Source: Erwinia typographi (GTDB lineage: Bacteria > Pseudomonadota > Gammaproteobacteria > Enterobacterales > Enterobacteriaceae). From it: a stretch of 64,000 bases of DNA. The translations under genes and the position numbers were made by a program. Below the pieces are notes generated by a model. That model searched no databases. It was given only the letters and a program-made list of their open reading frames with translations, and had not been told where the DNA came from. Below are positions 39,085 through 48,976 of this stretch, one piece after another (within the stretch, counting starts at the first letter, position 1; every line of letters begins with the position of its first letter). The stretch covers positions 94,696 through 158,695 of the forward strand of contig NZ_JRUQ01000044.1 in the NCBI RefSeq assembly GCF_000773975.1. The letters are read 5' to 3'.

Positions 39085-39456
39085 ATGGATGGAAAAGAGA
39101 TTCAGGAAACGGCGATAAAAGTCGCCAGCGCGCTGCCTTCTGCCGAGCTTTGCTACCCTTTCGGGCCTGAGTATGAGGTATTTAAGGTGCGTGGCAAGAT
39201 GTTTGCGCTAATGGCTCAGGTACGCGGTGAAAGGATCGTTAACCTGAAATGTGAGCCGGAAAATTCCCTGCTGCAACGGGCGATCTACGACAGTATTCAC
39301 CCGGCCTACCATATGAATAAACGGCACTGGATCTCGATCTATCCGGGGGGACAGATTACGGAAGGATTAGTCCAGCAGCTGGTTGAGGAGTCTTACGATT
39401 TGGTGGTTGCCGGGCTACCGAAAAGGCGGCGGCCGATGGAGAAAAGAGAAACCTGA
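39085..39456 (+). CDS. YjbR/MmcQ-like protein (DUF419)
   Basis: 123 residues of the MmcQ/YjbR family, with the CyaY-like DNA-binding fold (GPEYEVFKVRGKMFALM; HMNKRHWISIYPGGQI). Function is not established. It follows the kinase by 66 bases and may be co-transcribed, but nothing ties it to sugar use. The start at 39085 is chosen to match family length; an upstream in-frame GTG would add 20 unusual residues. Confidence 0.82.
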   Translation: MDGKEIQETAIKVASALPSAELCYPFGPEYEVFKVRGKMFALMAQVRGERIVNLKCEPENSLLQRAIYDSIHPAYHMNKRHWISIYPGGQITEGLVQQLVEESYDLVVAGLPKRRRPMEKRET

Positions 39457-39457
39457 A

Positions 39458-39483
39458 AACGGGGGCGAAGGTTCGCCCCCGTT
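39458..39483. terminator. terminator between yjbR-like gene and fabB
   Basis: AACGGGGGCGAA pairs with TTCGCCCCCGTT around a tiny loop (10-12 bp stem), with a short T-run on the minus strand. It lies between convergent genes and can end both. Confidence 0.75.
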
Positions 39484-39487
39484 GGCG

Positions 39488-40711
39488 TTAGTCGAGCTTA
39501 CGCATCACCAGCGTGGCGTTGGTGCCGCCAAAGCCGAAGCTGTTAGACATGACGGTTTTCAGCTTCTGTTGGGTTGGCTTAGTCACGATATTCAGCCCCT
39601 GCGCAGCCGGATCCAGCTCATCGATGTTGATGCTTGGCGCGATAAAACCATGCTCCAGCATCAGCAGAGAGTAAATGGCTTCCTGCACGCCAGCAGCCCC
39701 CAGCGAGTGGCCGGTCATGGCTTTGGTCGCGGACATCGCAGGCATAGTGTCGTTAAACACTTCACGAATAGCGCCCAGCTCTTTGACATCGCCCACTGGC
39801 GTAGAGGTGCCGTGAGTGTTGAGGTAGTCAATTGGAGTATTGACGTCGGCCATGGCCAGACGCATACAGCGCATTGCGCCTTCACCCGAAGGAGCAACCA
39901 TGTCCGCACCGTCAGAGGTGGCGCCGTAGCCAACCACTTCTGCATAAATGTGCGCACCGCGAGCCAGCGCGTGCTCCAGCTCTTCTACCACCACCATGCC
40001 GCCGCCGCCAGCGATAACAAAGCCGTCACGGCTGGTATCGTAAGTACGGGACGCTTTTTCAGGGGTTTCGTTATATTTGGTCGACAGCGCGCCCATCGCA
40101 TCGAACTCGCAGGACATTTCCCAGCACAGCTCTTCGCCGCCGCCGGCAAACACCACATCCTGCTTGCCCAGCTGGATCTGCTCAACCGCGTTACCGATAC
40201 AGTGAGCGGAAGTGGCGCAGGCGGAGCTGATCGAGTAGTTCACGCCGTGAATTCTGAACGGGGTAGCCAGGCAGGCGGAGACGCCTGAAGCCATCGCTTT
40301 GGTAACCATATAAGGACCGACGCCGCGCAGGCCTTTCGCACGCATACCGTCAACGCTGGCCGCCTGGTAGAAAGGCGAGCCGCCGCCGGAACCGGCAACC
40401 AAACCCACGCGCGGGTTGTTCTGATACTGCTCAGCGGTCAGACCGGAGTCTTTTACCGCTTCCAGCATAGAGATGTAAGCATAAATGGACGCATCGCTCA
40501 TGAAACGCAACACTTTGCGATCGATGAGGCCGGAGATTTCGTCTTTAGACAGTTTGACGTTACCCCAGACGTGACTACGCATGCCGGAATCTTTCAGCTC
40601 CTGCGAGAAGGTAATGCCGGAGCGCCCCTCACGCAGAGACGCCAGGACTTCCTCCTGGTTATTACCAATGCTGGAAACGATACCCAGGCCAGTAATCACT
40701 GCACGTTTCAT
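39488..40711 (-). CDS. fabB: beta-ketoacyl-ACP synthase I
   Basis: Elongating condensing enzyme needed for unsaturated fatty acids. 407 residues. Catalytic Cys in [10 protein letters not shown] (about 165), His in [11 protein letters not shown], and Lys/His in [16 protein letters not shown] precedes the ATG. Upstream are FabR-like and FadR-like sites placed side by side, as in E. coli, so expression should follow membrane unsaturation and acyl-CoA levels. Divergent from mnmC. Confidence 0.98.
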   Translation of the reverse strand: MKRAVITGLGIVSSIGNNQEEVLASLREGRSGITFSQELKDSGMRSHVWGNVKLSKDEISGLIDRKVLRFMSDASIYAYISMLEAVKDSGLTAEQYQNNPRVGLVAGSGGGSPFYQAASVDGMRAKGLRGVGPYMVTKAMASGVSACLATPFRIHGVNYSISSACATSAHCIGNAVEQIQLGKQDVVFAGGGEELCWEMSCEFDAMGALSTKYNETPEKASRTYDTSRDGFVIAGGGGMVVVEELEHALARGAHIYAEVVGYGATSDGADMVAPSGEGAMRCMRLAMADVNTPIDYLNTHGTSTPVGDVKELGAIREVFNDTMPAMSATKAMTGHSLGAAGVQEAIYSLLMLEHGFIAPSINIDELDPAAQGLNIVTKPTQQKLKTVMSNSFGFGGTNATLVMRKLD

Positions 40712-40756
40712 TCAATACCTCATTCACTACTTATATTAGGATTCGACACGCACTTT

Positions 40757-40774
40757 AGCTTACAGTTGTACGCC
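40757..40774 (-). promoter_or_regulatory. FabR-like operator of fabB
   Basis: Plus strand AGCTTACAGTTGTACGCC is an imperfect palindrome (GCTTAC/GTACGC arms). It directly abuts the FadR-like site, the arrangement I recall at the E. coli fabB promoter. Exact consensus fit needs a matrix search. Confidence 0.6.
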
Positions 40775-40790
40775 GAACAAGTCCGATCAG
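40775..40790 (-). promoter_or_regulatory. FadR-like activator site of fabB
   Basis: Minus strand CTGATCGGACTTGTTC resembles the FadR sites that activate fabA and fabB in E. coli (core TGGTCNGACC/TTGTT). About 64-79 bases upstream of the fabB start. Confidence 0.72.
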
Positions 40791-40868
40791 CGTTTAACTT
40801 TTGTAAATTTGCGTGGGCCAGCTCACACCGTTACAATCGCGCCACCGCCTGATAACTGAGCTTTTACC

Positions 40869-42878
40869 TTGAAAACCGCCCCGATCGAACATGCTGAACT
40901 GAGCTGGAATGAACAGGGTACACCTGTATCCCGAGCGTTTGGCGACGTCTACTTCTCCAACGAGAATGGTCTGGAAGAGACGCGCCACGTCTTCCTTGGC
41001 GGCAACCAGCTGCCCGCTCGATTTGCTCAGCATCCGCGCGATTTATTTATCGCCGCCGAGACGGGTTTCGGGACCGGGCTCAATTTTTTCACCCTCTGGC
41101 AGGCGTTCGATCGCTTCCGTGAAGCTCACCCAGACGCTACGTTACAGCGTTTACACTTCATCAGCTGTGAGAAATATCCTTTAAGCGCTGCGGATTTAGC
41201 CAGCGCCCTGGCCAACTGGCCGGAGCTGGCCGGGTATGCCGCTAAGCTGTGCGAACGGTGGCCGGAGGCCCTGCCCGGCTGTCACCGGCTGCTGCTCGAC
41301 GGCGGTCGCGTTACGCTGGACCTGTGGTTTGGCGATATTAACCAGCTGATCCACACTTTTGATGACAGTCTGCAACAGCAGGTCGACGCCTGGTTCCTCG
41401 ATGGTTTTGCGCCGTCAAAAAATCCCGATATGTGGACGCCAGAGCTGTTTGCCTGCATGGCGAAGCTGGCGCGAAAAGGTGCCACCTTCGCCACGTTTAC
41501 CGCCGCTGGCTTCGTGCGCAGAGGGTTGCAGGACGCCGGGTTTACCGTGATCCGCAGCAAAGGGTTTGGCCCCAAGCGCGAGATGCTGTGCGGTTCGCTT
41601 GAGCAACCGCTTAACACCCGCGCGCAGCTGCCCTGGTATTCACGCCCGGCGGCCGAAGGCGATGATATCGCCATTATCGGCGGCGGCATCGCCAGCGCCC
41701 TGCTCTCCCTTGCGCTGCTGCGCCGGGGGAAACAGGTGACCTTATATTGTGCCGATGCCCAGGCCGCTGAAGGTGCCTCCGGCAATCGTCAGGGCGCTCT
41801 TTATCCGTTACTCAACCAGCACGACCCGGCGCTGGCCCGCTTTTTCCCTGCGGCCTTCACCTTCGCCCGTCGCCTTTATGACAGCCTGCCGGTGACGTTC
41901 GACCATGACTGGTGCGGCGTCACTCAACTGGGCTGGGACGAAAAAAGTCAGCAGAAGATCGCTAAGCTGCGGAGCATGAATCTGCCGAAAGCGATAGTCC
42001 GCGAGGTGTCGACGGCGGAAGCGGAAGCGCTCTGCGGCGTGGAAACCGGCTGTGGAGGGATGACCTGGCCTTCCGGCGGCTGGCTCTCGCCGGGGCAGCT
42101 CACGCCCGCGCTGGTTGAGCTGGCGCAGCAGCAGGGCCTGCGGGTTTGCTGGCAGCATACGCTGAGTGAACTGATCCCGACCGAAGCTGGCTGGCGGCTG
42201 CGGTTCAGCTCCCAGCCTGAGCAGGCGCATCGTAACGTGGTGCTGGCGACGGGCCACACGCTGGCCTCGTTTGCGCAAAGCGAAATGCTGCCTGCCTACG
42301 CCGTCAGCGGCCAGGTCAGCCATATCCCCACCACGCCAGGCCTGAACCCGCTGAAACAGGTGCTGTGCTACGATGGCTACCTGACGCCGGCCAATCCGCA
42401 TAACCAGCATCATTGCATTGGCGCCAGCTATCATCGCGCCGACGCCTCGACGGCTTACAGCGCAGAGGACCAGCAGGAAAACCGCGAACGGCTAATCCGC
42501 TGCCTGCCGAAGGCCAACTGGGCAAAAGAGGTGGATGTCAGCGCCGGAGAGTCACGCAGCGGCGTACGCTGTGCTTCCCGCGATCATTTACCGATGGTCG
42601 GTCCCCTACCCGACTATCAGCAGACGCTGGCGCAGTATGCAGACCTGGCGCAGCACAGGGACGAAGTACCGCCAGCGCCGGTACACCAGGGACTTTTTGT
42701 TCTGGGAGCCTTAGGTTCACGCGGGTTATGCAGCGGCCCGCTGGGGGCAGAAGTCCTGGCCGCCGAACTTTGCGGCGAGCCGATTCCGCTCGACGCCGAC
42801 ACGCTAGCGGCCCTGCACCCTAATCGCTACTGGGTAAGGAAATTACTGAAGGGTAAAGCGGTTAAAACGGCTGGATAA
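40869..42878 (+). CDS. mnmC: bifunctional tRNA 5-methylaminomethyl-2-thiouridine synthesis enzyme MnmC
   Basis: 669 residues. N-terminal SAM-dependent methyltransferase (MnmC2; [17 protein letters not shown]) and C-terminal FAD oxidoreductase (MnmC1; [32 protein letters not shown]). Removes carboxymethyl from cmnm5s2U34 and methylates the product. TTG start; the first residues ([13 protein letters not shown]) align with E. coli MnmC and [20 protein letters not shown] follows. Divergent from fabB as in K-12. Confidence 0.96.
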   Translation: MKTAPIEHAELSWNEQGTPVSRAFGDVYFSNENGLEETRHVFLGGNQLPARFAQHPRDLFIAAETGFGTGLNFFTLWQAFDRFREAHPDATLQRLHFISCEKYPLSAADLASALANWPELAGYAAKLCERWPEALPGCHRLLLDGGRVTLDLWFGDINQLIHTFDDSLQQQVDAWFLDGFAPSKNPDMWTPELFACMAKLARKGATFATFTAAGFVRRGLQDAGFTVIRSKGFGPKREMLCGSLEQPLNTRAQLPWYSRPAAEGDDIAIIGGGIASALLSLALLRRGKQVTLYCADAQAAEGASGNRQGALYPLLNQHDPALARFFPAAFTFARRLYDSLPVTFDHDWCGVTQLGWDEKSQQKIAKLRSMNLPKAIVREVSTAEAEALCGVETGCGGMTWPSGGWLSPGQLTPALVELAQQQGLRVCWQHTLSELIPTEAGWRLRFSSQPEQAHRNVVLATGHTLASFAQSEMLPAYAVSGQVSHIPTTPGLNPLKQVLCYDGYLTPANPHNQHHCIGASYHRADASTAYSAEDQQENRERLIRCLPKANWAKEVDVSAGESRSGVRCASRDHLPMVGPLPDYQQTLAQYADLAQHRDEVPPAPVHQGLFVLGALGSRGLCSGPLGAEVLAAELCGEPIPLDADTLAALHPNRYWVRKLLKGKAVKTAG

Positions 42879-42899
42879 GAGGAAAACGGCTGGCGAGAG

Positions 42900-42922
42900 C
42901 CAGGCGGCCAGCGGCCGCCTGG
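42900..42922. repeat. stem-loop between mnmC and yfcL
   Basis: Perfect 10-bp GC-rich stem CCAGGCGGCC / GGCCGCCTGG, three-base loop, in a 47-base convergent gap. No T-tract. Shared 3' hairpin for two convergent messages. Confidence 0.55.
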
Positions 42923-42925
42923 TCA

Positions 42926-43207
42926 TCAGCCCGGCTTGCGGGCCTGAAGGAACAGATTGTCCCACATGCCAATCACCAGCGCCTGATCGCGCGGCGACAG
43001 TTCACCGGCCTGAATAGCGTTCTGCAGGCTGTTCTGCACCTGAATCTGCAAGGCTTCAGGCGTGTGATCGCCAGTCAACTCAACCTCGGCGACCGCCAGG
43101 GTCAGATGCCCGCGCAGATAGCCGCTGGCAAAAAGCTCGTCGTCACTGGCGCTTTCCACCATGTCGTCGATCAGGGCCAGAATGCGCGCCTCAAATTCAT
43201 CGATCAT
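42926..43207 (-). CDS. yfcL: YfcL family protein
   Basis: 93 residues, soluble and acidic, matching E. coli YfcL ([53 protein letters not shown]). No known function. The ATG at 43207 reproduces the family start. It follows epmC by 29 bases and ends the minus-strand run from prmB. Confidence 0.92.
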   Translation of the reverse strand: MIDEFEARILALIDDMVESASDDELFASGYLRGHLTLAVAEVELTGDHTPEALQIQVQNSLQNAIQAGELSPRDQALVIGMWDNLFLQARKPG

Positions 43208-43236
43208 ACAATTCCTTATTCGTTCTTTCCCCGCGA

Positions 43237-43782
43237 TCACAGATCTTCCGGCCAGGGAAAGTTTGCCGCCGTCAACGGGGGCGTTGAGTAATACGAACAG
43301 AGTTCAGCAATAAAACGCGCCGGGCGAGCCGGAAGGCCCTTTTCCAGATGATTCATTACCTGAGCATGGACTTTGCGCTGAAACGCAATGCGATCCGGCT
43401 CACAATCTCCATTGAGATTGTCACAACTTACATTGAAGGGAAACCCTGCCGCAACACAAAACATCCACTCCAGCGACTGGGGTTTCACTTCCACCGCTTC
43501 GAACTGGCCCTGGGTCATGGCATCGCGCCCGTCCGGGCAATACCAGTAGCCAAAATCCACCTGCTTGCGACGTTCTTCTCCGGCAATGCACCAGTGCGAA
43601 ATTTCATGTAACGCGCTGGCGTAATAGCCGTGGGCAAACACAACGCGATGGTAATCCACCTCGTCATCGGCAGGAAGATAAATGGGTTCGTCCTCACCTT
43701 TAATCAGGCGTGTCTGAAAATCGTTAAAAAAGCAGCGGTCAAAGATGTCAATCAGCTGCGAATAGTGGTGGGTATCGTTCAT
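43237..43782 (-). CDS. epmC: elongation factor P hydroxylase EpmC
   Basis: Hydroxylates the beta-lysylated lysine of EF-P. 181 residues, like E. coli YfcM/EpmC. HEISHW gives an H-E-x2-H metal site with supporting ED..VK downstream ([12 protein letters not shown]). Located between yfcA and yfcL as in K-12. Confidence 0.95.
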   Translation of the reverse strand: MNDTHHYSQLIDIFDRCFFNDFQTRLIKGEDEPIYLPADDEVDYHRVVFAHGYYASALHEISHWCIAGEERRKQVDFGYWYCPDGRDAMTQGQFEAVEVKPQSLEWMFCVAAGFPFNVSCDNLNGDCEPDRIAFQRKVHAQVMNHLEKGLPARPARFIAELCSYYSTPPLTAANFPWPEDL

Positions 43783-43861
43783 TTTTGCTTTCTTCTGAGA
43801 CGTTAAAAATCATATTAACTCACTGCACCTGAGCACAGGGCAGATCCTTCTGCCGGAGGCG

Positions 43862-44665
43862 TCAGCCGAAAAGATGGCGACACCAGGAAGCAATGGCCGC
43901 GCCGTGGCTGTCATACAGCAGCCTGGCACTCATCACCGCCGAAACGATGACCACCATCGGGCGAATCAGCGTTTGTCCACGGCTGAGCACCATACGCGCG
44001 CCTAAACGCGCGCCGCAAATAGCCCCTAACAACATTACCAGACCGGTGCCCCACACCACTTTGCCGCCAAACATAAAGAACAGCAGGCCGCCAAAGTTGG
44101 AGGTGAAGTTGAGGATTTTGGCATGGGCGGTGGATTTTGCCAGGTTAAAACCGCACAGCGTAACGAAGGCCAGCGCGTAAAAAGATCCCGCGCCCGGTCC
44201 AAAGAAGCCATCATAAAACCCCACGCAGCCACCGGCCACCAGCGCAAACGGCAGGCCGTGCAGGCGACGCTGGCGATCTTCTTCGCCAATTTTGGGCATC
44301 AGCAGGAAGTACAGCCCGATGGCGATCAGCAGGAGCGGCAGGATCTGACGCAGCAGCCCGGCCTGAATATGCTGGACCAGGGTGGCGCCAGTCACCGCCC
44401 CGATAAAAGCCATGGCGATGTTAAGCTTCTGCTCCCGCAGGTTTACCGCTTTGCGCCGCACAAAATAGAGGCTCGCTGAGAAAGAGCCGCCGACCGACTG
44501 TAGCTTGTTGGTCGCTATCGCCTGGGCCGGCGTGAGGCCTACGGTCATCAGTGCCGGAACCGTCAGCAGCCCGCCGCCCCCGGCAATCGAATCAATAAAT
44601 GCCGCCAGCATGGCAATGAAAAACAGCAGCCCAACCAGTAGCGGGCTGATGACAAACCAATCCAT
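43862..44665 (-). CDS. yfcA: TSUP (TauE/SafE) family membrane protein YfcA
   Basis: 267 residues, about eight TM helices in two repeats (DSIAGGGGLLTVPALMTVGL; second GGCVGFYDGFFGPGAGSFYA). Family members move sulfite, sulfoacetate or other organosulfur anions out of or into the cell; substrate here unknown. Starts nine bases after mepA, so in the prmB-aroC-mepA operon. Confidence 0.93.
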   Translation of the reverse strand: MDWFVISPLLVGLLFFIAMLAAFIDSIAGGGGLLTVPALMTVGLTPAQAIATNKLQSVGGSFSASLYFVRRKAVNLREQKLNIAMAFIGAVTGATLVQHIQAGLLRQILPLLLIAIGLYFLLMPKIGEEDRQRRLHGLPFALVAGGCVGFYDGFFGPGAGSFYALAFVTLCGFNLAKSTAHAKILNFTSNFGGLLFFMFGGKVVWGTGLVMLLGAICGARLGARMVLSRGQTLIRPMVVIVSAVMSARLLYDSHGAAIASWCRHLFG

Positions 44666-44674
44666 TTTCTATCC

Positions 44675-45499
44675 CTACAGCAGATGTTTATCCAGTAAAG
44701 CCTGACAGGAAGGCGGTAACGGTGGTGGCTCGCGCTTCACCGGCGCACCGCTGCCGGGTTTTGGCGGCAGGAACCAGCTTTGCAGTTCGGCACCACAGCC
44801 GTCGCCCGGCGGCGGCGCAGGCTGATCCTGGCACTCATGGCTCCCCACCGGGCAGCGCAGGCGTACGTGCATGTGCGCGCGGTGACCAAACCACGGACGT
44901 ACCTTATGCAGCCAGTCACGATCGGCTCCCGCATCGGCGCAAAGCTGCTTTTTGATTGCAGGATTGACGAAGATACGCGTCACTTCGTCGTCTTTCGCCG
45001 CCAGCTTGATCAGGCTGTCAATCTCCGGCTGCCAGTGACGCGCCAGCACATTTTTGCCATCCGCCGCGACCAGATCCAGCGGCTGCGGTTTAAGCAGCAT
45101 CTGCGAGCTCCAGCGCGTTTTGGGCAGCTGTAGCCAGATGTCCACATCCAGCCCCGACTGGTGGCTGGCATGACCGCTGCTGAAACGACCGCCAGCGGCC
45201 ATGCCCATATCGCCAATCAGCACTTCGCCAAGCTGCAAATGATTAACCTGGCTGCTCAGGCGCTGTATAAAGAGAATTAAATCAGGGTGCCCGAAGTAAC
45301 GACGCTGATCCTGGCGCATCACCTGATAATCAGGCGCGTTGAGCGGCAGCTCCTGCGCGCCGATAATGCAGCCGTTAGCAAACTGACCAATCGACTGCGG
45401 CGCTCCGCTAATCGGCTGACGGATTGACTGCCAGGGGGTTGCCGCCAGAGCCGAAGCACTGGCCAGCAGCGCGCAAAGCGCAAACAGCGTCTTTTTCAT
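44675..45499 (-). CDS. mepA: penicillin-insensitive murein endopeptidase
   Basis: Periplasmic LAS-type metallopeptidase cutting DD- and LD-crosslinks in peptidoglycan. 274 residues with a signal peptide ending SASALA before ATPWQS. Zinc ligands are in [16 protein letters not shown] and [12 protein letters not shown] at 45499 is four bases after the aroC stop and gives the signal peptide, so a longer frame is rejected. Confidence 0.96.
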   Translation of the reverse strand: MKKTLFALCALLASASALAATPWQSIRQPISGAPQSIGQFANGCIIGAQELPLNAPDYQVMRQDQRRYFGHPDLILFIQRLSSQVNHLQLGEVLIGDMGMAAGGRFSSGHASHQSGLDVDIWLQLPKTRWSSQMLLKPQPLDLVAADGKNVLARHWQPEIDSLIKLAAKDDEVTRIFVNPAIKKQLCADAGADRDWLHKVRPWFGHRAHMHVRLRCPVGSHECQDQPAPPPGDGCGAELQSWFLPPKPGSGAPVKREPPPLPPSCQALLDKHLL

Positions 45500-45503
45500 G
45501 CGG

Positions 45504-46589
45504 TCACCAGCGAGGAATGTCCGTGTGCACGTCGGCGTTCTGAGCACGCTGACGCAATAAATGATCCATCAGTACGATCGCCATCATCGCTTCCGCGATC
45601 GGCACCGCGCGAATACCTACGCAGGGATCGTGACGACCTTTAGTGATCATCTCAACTTCTTCACCGAAGCGGTTGATGGTTTTACCCGGTACGGTAATGC
45701 TGGAGGTCGCCTTCATGGCAAGGTGCGCCAGGATCGGCTGCCCGCTGCTGATGCCGCCAAGAATGCCGCCCGCATGGTTGCTCTGGAAGCCGTCGGCACG
45801 GATTTCATCACGGTGCTGGCTGCCGCGCTGGCCGATCACCGCAAAACCGTCGCCGATCTCCACGCCTTTTACCGCGTTGATGCTCATCAGCGCGTGGGCC
45901 AGATCGGCGTCCAGCCGATCAAACACCGGCTCGCCAAGGCCAACGGGGACATTTTCAGCCATTACCGACACTTTCGCCCCGATAGAGTCGCCTTCTTTTT
46001 TCAGCGTGCGCATCAGCTCGTCCAGCGCCTCAAGCTTGTCCGGGTCCGGGCAGAAGAACGGGTTCTGTTCTACCTGATCCCAGTCCTTCAGCTCACAGGC
46101 CACTTCGCCAATCTGCGCCAGGTAGCCACGGACTCTGATACCGTGCTTAAGCTCAAGATACTTTTTGGCAATCGCGCCTGCGGCCACGCGCATTGCCGTT
46201 TCCCTCGCCGAGGAGCGACCGCCGCCACGGTAATCGCGCAGCCCGTATTTCTGTTCATAGGTGTAGTCAGCGTGACCAGGGCGGAACACGTCCTTGATCG
46301 CGCTGTAATCCTGCGAGCGCTGGTCAGTATTTTCAATCAGCAGACCGATACTGGTACCGGTGGTGACGCCTTCAAAGACCCCGGAGAGAATCTTTACCTG
46401 GTCCGGCTCGCGGCGCTGCGTGGTATAGCGTGAAGTGCCGGGGCGACGGCGATCCAGATCGTGCTGCAAATCGGCTTCGGTTAGCGGAATGCCGGGGGGC
46501 ACGCCGTCAATGATGCAGCCAAGCGCCACGCCGTGAGACTCACCGAAAGTCGTGACGCGAAAAAGCTGTCCAATGGTGTTACCAGCCAT
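45504..46589 (-). CDS. aroC: chorismate synthase
   Basis: Last step of the shikimate pathway, EPSP to chorismate, using reduced FMN. 361 residues. Conserved [49 protein letters not shown] and GGISSGQPI. Between prmB and mepA as in K-12. Confidence 0.98.
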   Translation of the reverse strand: MAGNTIGQLFRVTTFGESHGVALGCIIDGVPPGIPLTEADLQHDLDRRRPGTSRYTTQRREPDQVKILSGVFEGVTTGTSIGLLIENTDQRSQDYSAIKDVFRPGHADYTYEQKYGLRDYRGGGRSSARETAMRVAAGAIAKKYLELKHGIRVRGYLAQIGEVACELKDWDQVEQNPFFCPDPDKLEALDELMRTLKKEGDSIGAKVSVMAENVPVGLGEPVFDRLDADLAHALMSINAVKGVEIGDGFAVIGQRGSQHRDEIRADGFQSNHAGGILGGISSGQPILAHLAMKATSSITVPGKTINRFGEEVEMITKGRHDPCVGIRAVPIAEAMMAIVLMDHLLRQRAQNADVHTDIPRW

Positions 46590-46613
46590 GATGTCCCCTT
46601 TTATTGTTCTTCA

Positions 46614-47546
46614 TTAATTTTTATAGCTGCTGAAGTGGTGCTGCGCATCCACAATCTGTTGACGGGTGAGCATAAAGACGCCGTCGCCGCCGTTGGCGAA
46701 CTCCAGCCAGTTAAACGGCACGTCAGGATATTGCTCAATCAGATGCACCATGCTGTTGCCCACTTCACAAATCAGTACGCCCTGCTCGCTCAGGTAGTCC
46801 GGCGCGTTAGCCAGGATACGGCGAGCCAGCGCCAGGCCATCGCTGCCCGCGGCCAGGCCCAGTTCAGGCTCGTGACGATATTCGTTCGGCAGGTCGTCCA
46901 TATCCTCTTCATCCACGTAAGGCGGATTGGTGACGATCAAATCGTAGAGGGTTTTTGGCAGCTCGCGGAACAGATCCGAGCCGATCGGCGTCACGTTATG
47001 CTCAAGACCGTGGGCGGCAATATTTTGTTCGGCCACCGCCAGCGCGTCGCTGGAAATGTCCACCGCATCCACTTCGGCGTCCGGGAAGGCATAGGCGCAG
47101 GCAATCGCGATGCAGCCGCTGCCGGTGCACATATCAAGAATATGGGCAGGCTCGTGGGGGAGCAGCGTGGCGAAGCGCTCATTAATCAGCTCGCCAATTG
47201 GCGAACGAGGGACCAGCACGCGCTCATCAACGTAGAATTCATGCCCGCAAAACCAGGCTTTATTGGTCAGGTAAGAGACCGGGATGCGCTCATTAATACG
47301 GCGGATCACCCGCTCAACAATGCGGTGGCGCTCGCTGGAGGTCAGGCGCGCGGTACGCATATCTTCCGGGATATCCAGCGGCAAATACAGGGTGGGTAAG
47401 ACCAGCTGAACAGCTTCGTCCCAGGGATTATCGGTGCCGTGACCATACCAGAGCTCGGCGGCGGAAAAACGACTGACCGACCAGCGCAGCATATCCTGAA
47501 TGGTGTGCAGCTCGCTGACTGCCTCATCGACGAAAATTTTGTCCAA
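46614..47546 (-). CDS. prmB: ribosomal protein uL3 glutamine methyltransferase
   Basis: Methylates a glutamine of uL3 (Gln150 in E. coli). 310 residues, the E. coli length. SAM site [20 protein letters not shown] and catalytic [13 protein letters not shown]. The TTG start (first residues [10 protein letters not shown]) matches the E. coli N terminus; upstream in-frame codons give an unrelated Arg/Ser-rich leader. Divergent from smrB. Confidence 0.95.
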   Translation of the reverse strand: MDKIFVDEAVSELHTIQDMLRWSVSRFSAAELWYGHGTDNPWDEAVQLVLPTLYLPLDIPEDMRTARLTSSERHRIVERVIRRINERIPVSYLTNKAWFCGHEFYVDERVLVPRSPIGELINERFATLLPHEPAHILDMCTGSGCIAIACAYAFPDAEVDAVDISSDALAVAEQNIAAHGLEHNVTPIGSDLFRELPKTLYDLIVTNPPYVDEEDMDDLPNEYRHEPELGLAAGSDGLALARRILANAPDYLSEQGVLICEVGNSMVHLIEQYPDVPFNWLEFANGGDGVFMLTRQQIVDAQHHFSSYKN

Positions 47547-47735
47547 ACTGCCCTCCACAGGCCTTGCGAAAACTCGGCAGCTAGTTTGCCATGAAGCTGA
47601 CGATAATTCAGCGCGGCGGCGTGAAAAAGCTGACATTTGTTTTTTGCCGCAGCGAGTCAGGGTAGACTGTTGGCACTTGCTAAAATAGCGTATCGCGGCG
47701 TTTTGCGATCGTATAAGCCGGATAATGAGAACCCG

Positions 47736-48287
47736 ATGAGCAAAAAACAGCCTCTCAGCGCCGAGGATCTCGCGCTATTTCGCGGATTAATGACCGGCAC
47801 CCGAAAGCTGGCTCAGGATACTATCGTCCATAAGCCGCCGCGTAAGAAGATATCTGAAGTGCCGCAGAAAAAGCGGCTTTCCGAGCAGATGGACGCCAGC
47901 CACTATTTTTCGGATGAGTTTCAGCCGCTGCTGGCGGCGGAAGGTCCGACGCGCTACGTGCGCAGCGACGTCAGCCATTACGAGCTGAAAAAGCTACGCC
48001 GCGGCGATTATTCGCCGGAAATTTTTCTGGATTTACATGGATTAACGCAGAAGCAGGCGAAGGTGGAGCTGGGAGCGCTGATTGCGGCCTGTCGTCGCGA
48101 ACACATTTTCTGCGCCAGCGTGATGCACGGTCACGGCAAGCACGTACTAAAACAGCAGACGCCGCTATGGCTGGCCCAGCATCCGATGGTGATGGCGTTT
48201 CATCAGGCTCCCAAGCCACTCGGCGGCGATGCCGTACTGCTGGTGCTGATTGAAGTAGAAGAGTGGCAGCCGCCTGAGCTTCCTTAA
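47736..48287 (+). CDS. smrB: ribosome-collision endonuclease SmrB
   Basis: Cuts mRNA between collided ribosomes and starts rescue. 183 residues with C-terminal Smr domain ([34 protein letters not shown]) and an N-terminal extension that contacts the ribosome. Start at 47736 gives [15 protein letters not shown] as in E. coli. Followed directly by sixA (convergent); the K-12 fimbrial genes yfcO-V are absent. Confidence 0.96.
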   Translation: MSKKQPLSAEDLALFRGLMTGTRKLAQDTIVHKPPRKKISEVPQKKRLSEQMDASHYFSDEFQPLLAAEGPTRYVRSDVSHYELKKLRRGDYSPEIFLDLHGLTQKQAKVELGALIAACRREHIFCASVMHGHGKHVLKQQTPLWLAQHPMVMAFHQAPKPLGGDAVLLVLIEVEEWQPPELP

Positions 48288-48296
48288 GACGGCTAA

Positions 48297-48315
48297 GGGC
48301 CAGAGGAATTGGCCC
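48297..48315. terminator. short hairpin between smrB and sixA
   Basis: GGGCCA / TGGCCC, seven-base loop, in a 35-base convergent gap. No T-tract; weak candidate. Confidence 0.35.
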
Positions 48316-48322
48316 GCCAGCA

Positions 48323-48805
48323 TTACATGGCTTTCGCCAGTTTAGAGGGGCTGACCTGCCACTCCAGCTTGCCGCTGCTGCTGTCGGCATCAAAATCAAT
48401 GCTGGCAATCGCTGAGGTGGCAAACATCGGCGGCGCTTCCTGCGGGCAGAGCTCAGACACCAGGTAGCCAACCAGCGGCAGATGAGAAATCACCAGCACC
48501 GACTTCACGCCTTTCCTGGCCAGCACCTGAAGGTAGCTGGCAACCAGCGCGGGATCGCCGCCCGGCGTCAGTTCTGGCAACACTTCCTGCCCTTCCGGCA
48601 GCGTCAGCGCTTCACGGACCGTAGAAAGCGTCTGTTCAGCACGCAGGTAGGGGCTGACCAACACACGTTCGATATCTACCGTCTGGCCATTAAGCCATTT
48701 CGCCATCTGGCGTGATTCATCACATCCGCAATGAGTCAGGGGTCGTACTGAATCACTAGCTGCATCTAATGCCGCATCGCCGTGACGCATAATGAAAACT
48801 TGCAT
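48323..48805 (-). CDS. sixA: phosphohistidine phosphatase SixA
   Basis: 160 residues. Histidine-phosphatase superfamily with catalytic FIMRHGDAAL at the N terminus and VLVISHLPLVGYLV. In E. coli it dephosphorylates the NPr protein of the nitrogen PTS. Confidence 0.95.
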   Translation of the reverse strand: MQVFIMRHGDAALDAASDSVRPLTHCGCDESRQMAKWLNGQTVDIERVLVSPYLRAEQTLSTVREALTLPEGQEVLPELTPGGDPALVASYLQVLARKGVKSVLVISHLPLVGYLVSELCPQEAPPMFATSAIASIDFDADSSSGKLEWQVSPSKLAKAM

Positions 48806-48929
48806 AATGCACCGCTGTTGTTAAACATAAACGCCGGAAAACACAGCTTTCCGACTCTTCATTCAGTGAATGAACGCTGTGTTGTACCCCAATGCCCTGA
48901 GTATAGTCAACCGATTGTTTACTAAATGA

Positions 48930-48965
48930 GCGCTTTCCAGAACAGTGCCAAAGCGCCCTTTTTTT
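48930..48965 (+). terminator. terminator-like hairpin on the strand opposite to fadJ
   Basis: GCGCTTT / AAAGCGC, 13-base loop, followed on the plus strand by CC and seven T residues. Both flanking genes run on the minus strand, so the U-tract faces the wrong way for them. It could end antisense transcripts before they enter fadJ. The remainder of this 171-base gap shows no gene. Confidence 0.4.
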
Positions 48966-48976
48966 AGCGGTAAAAT

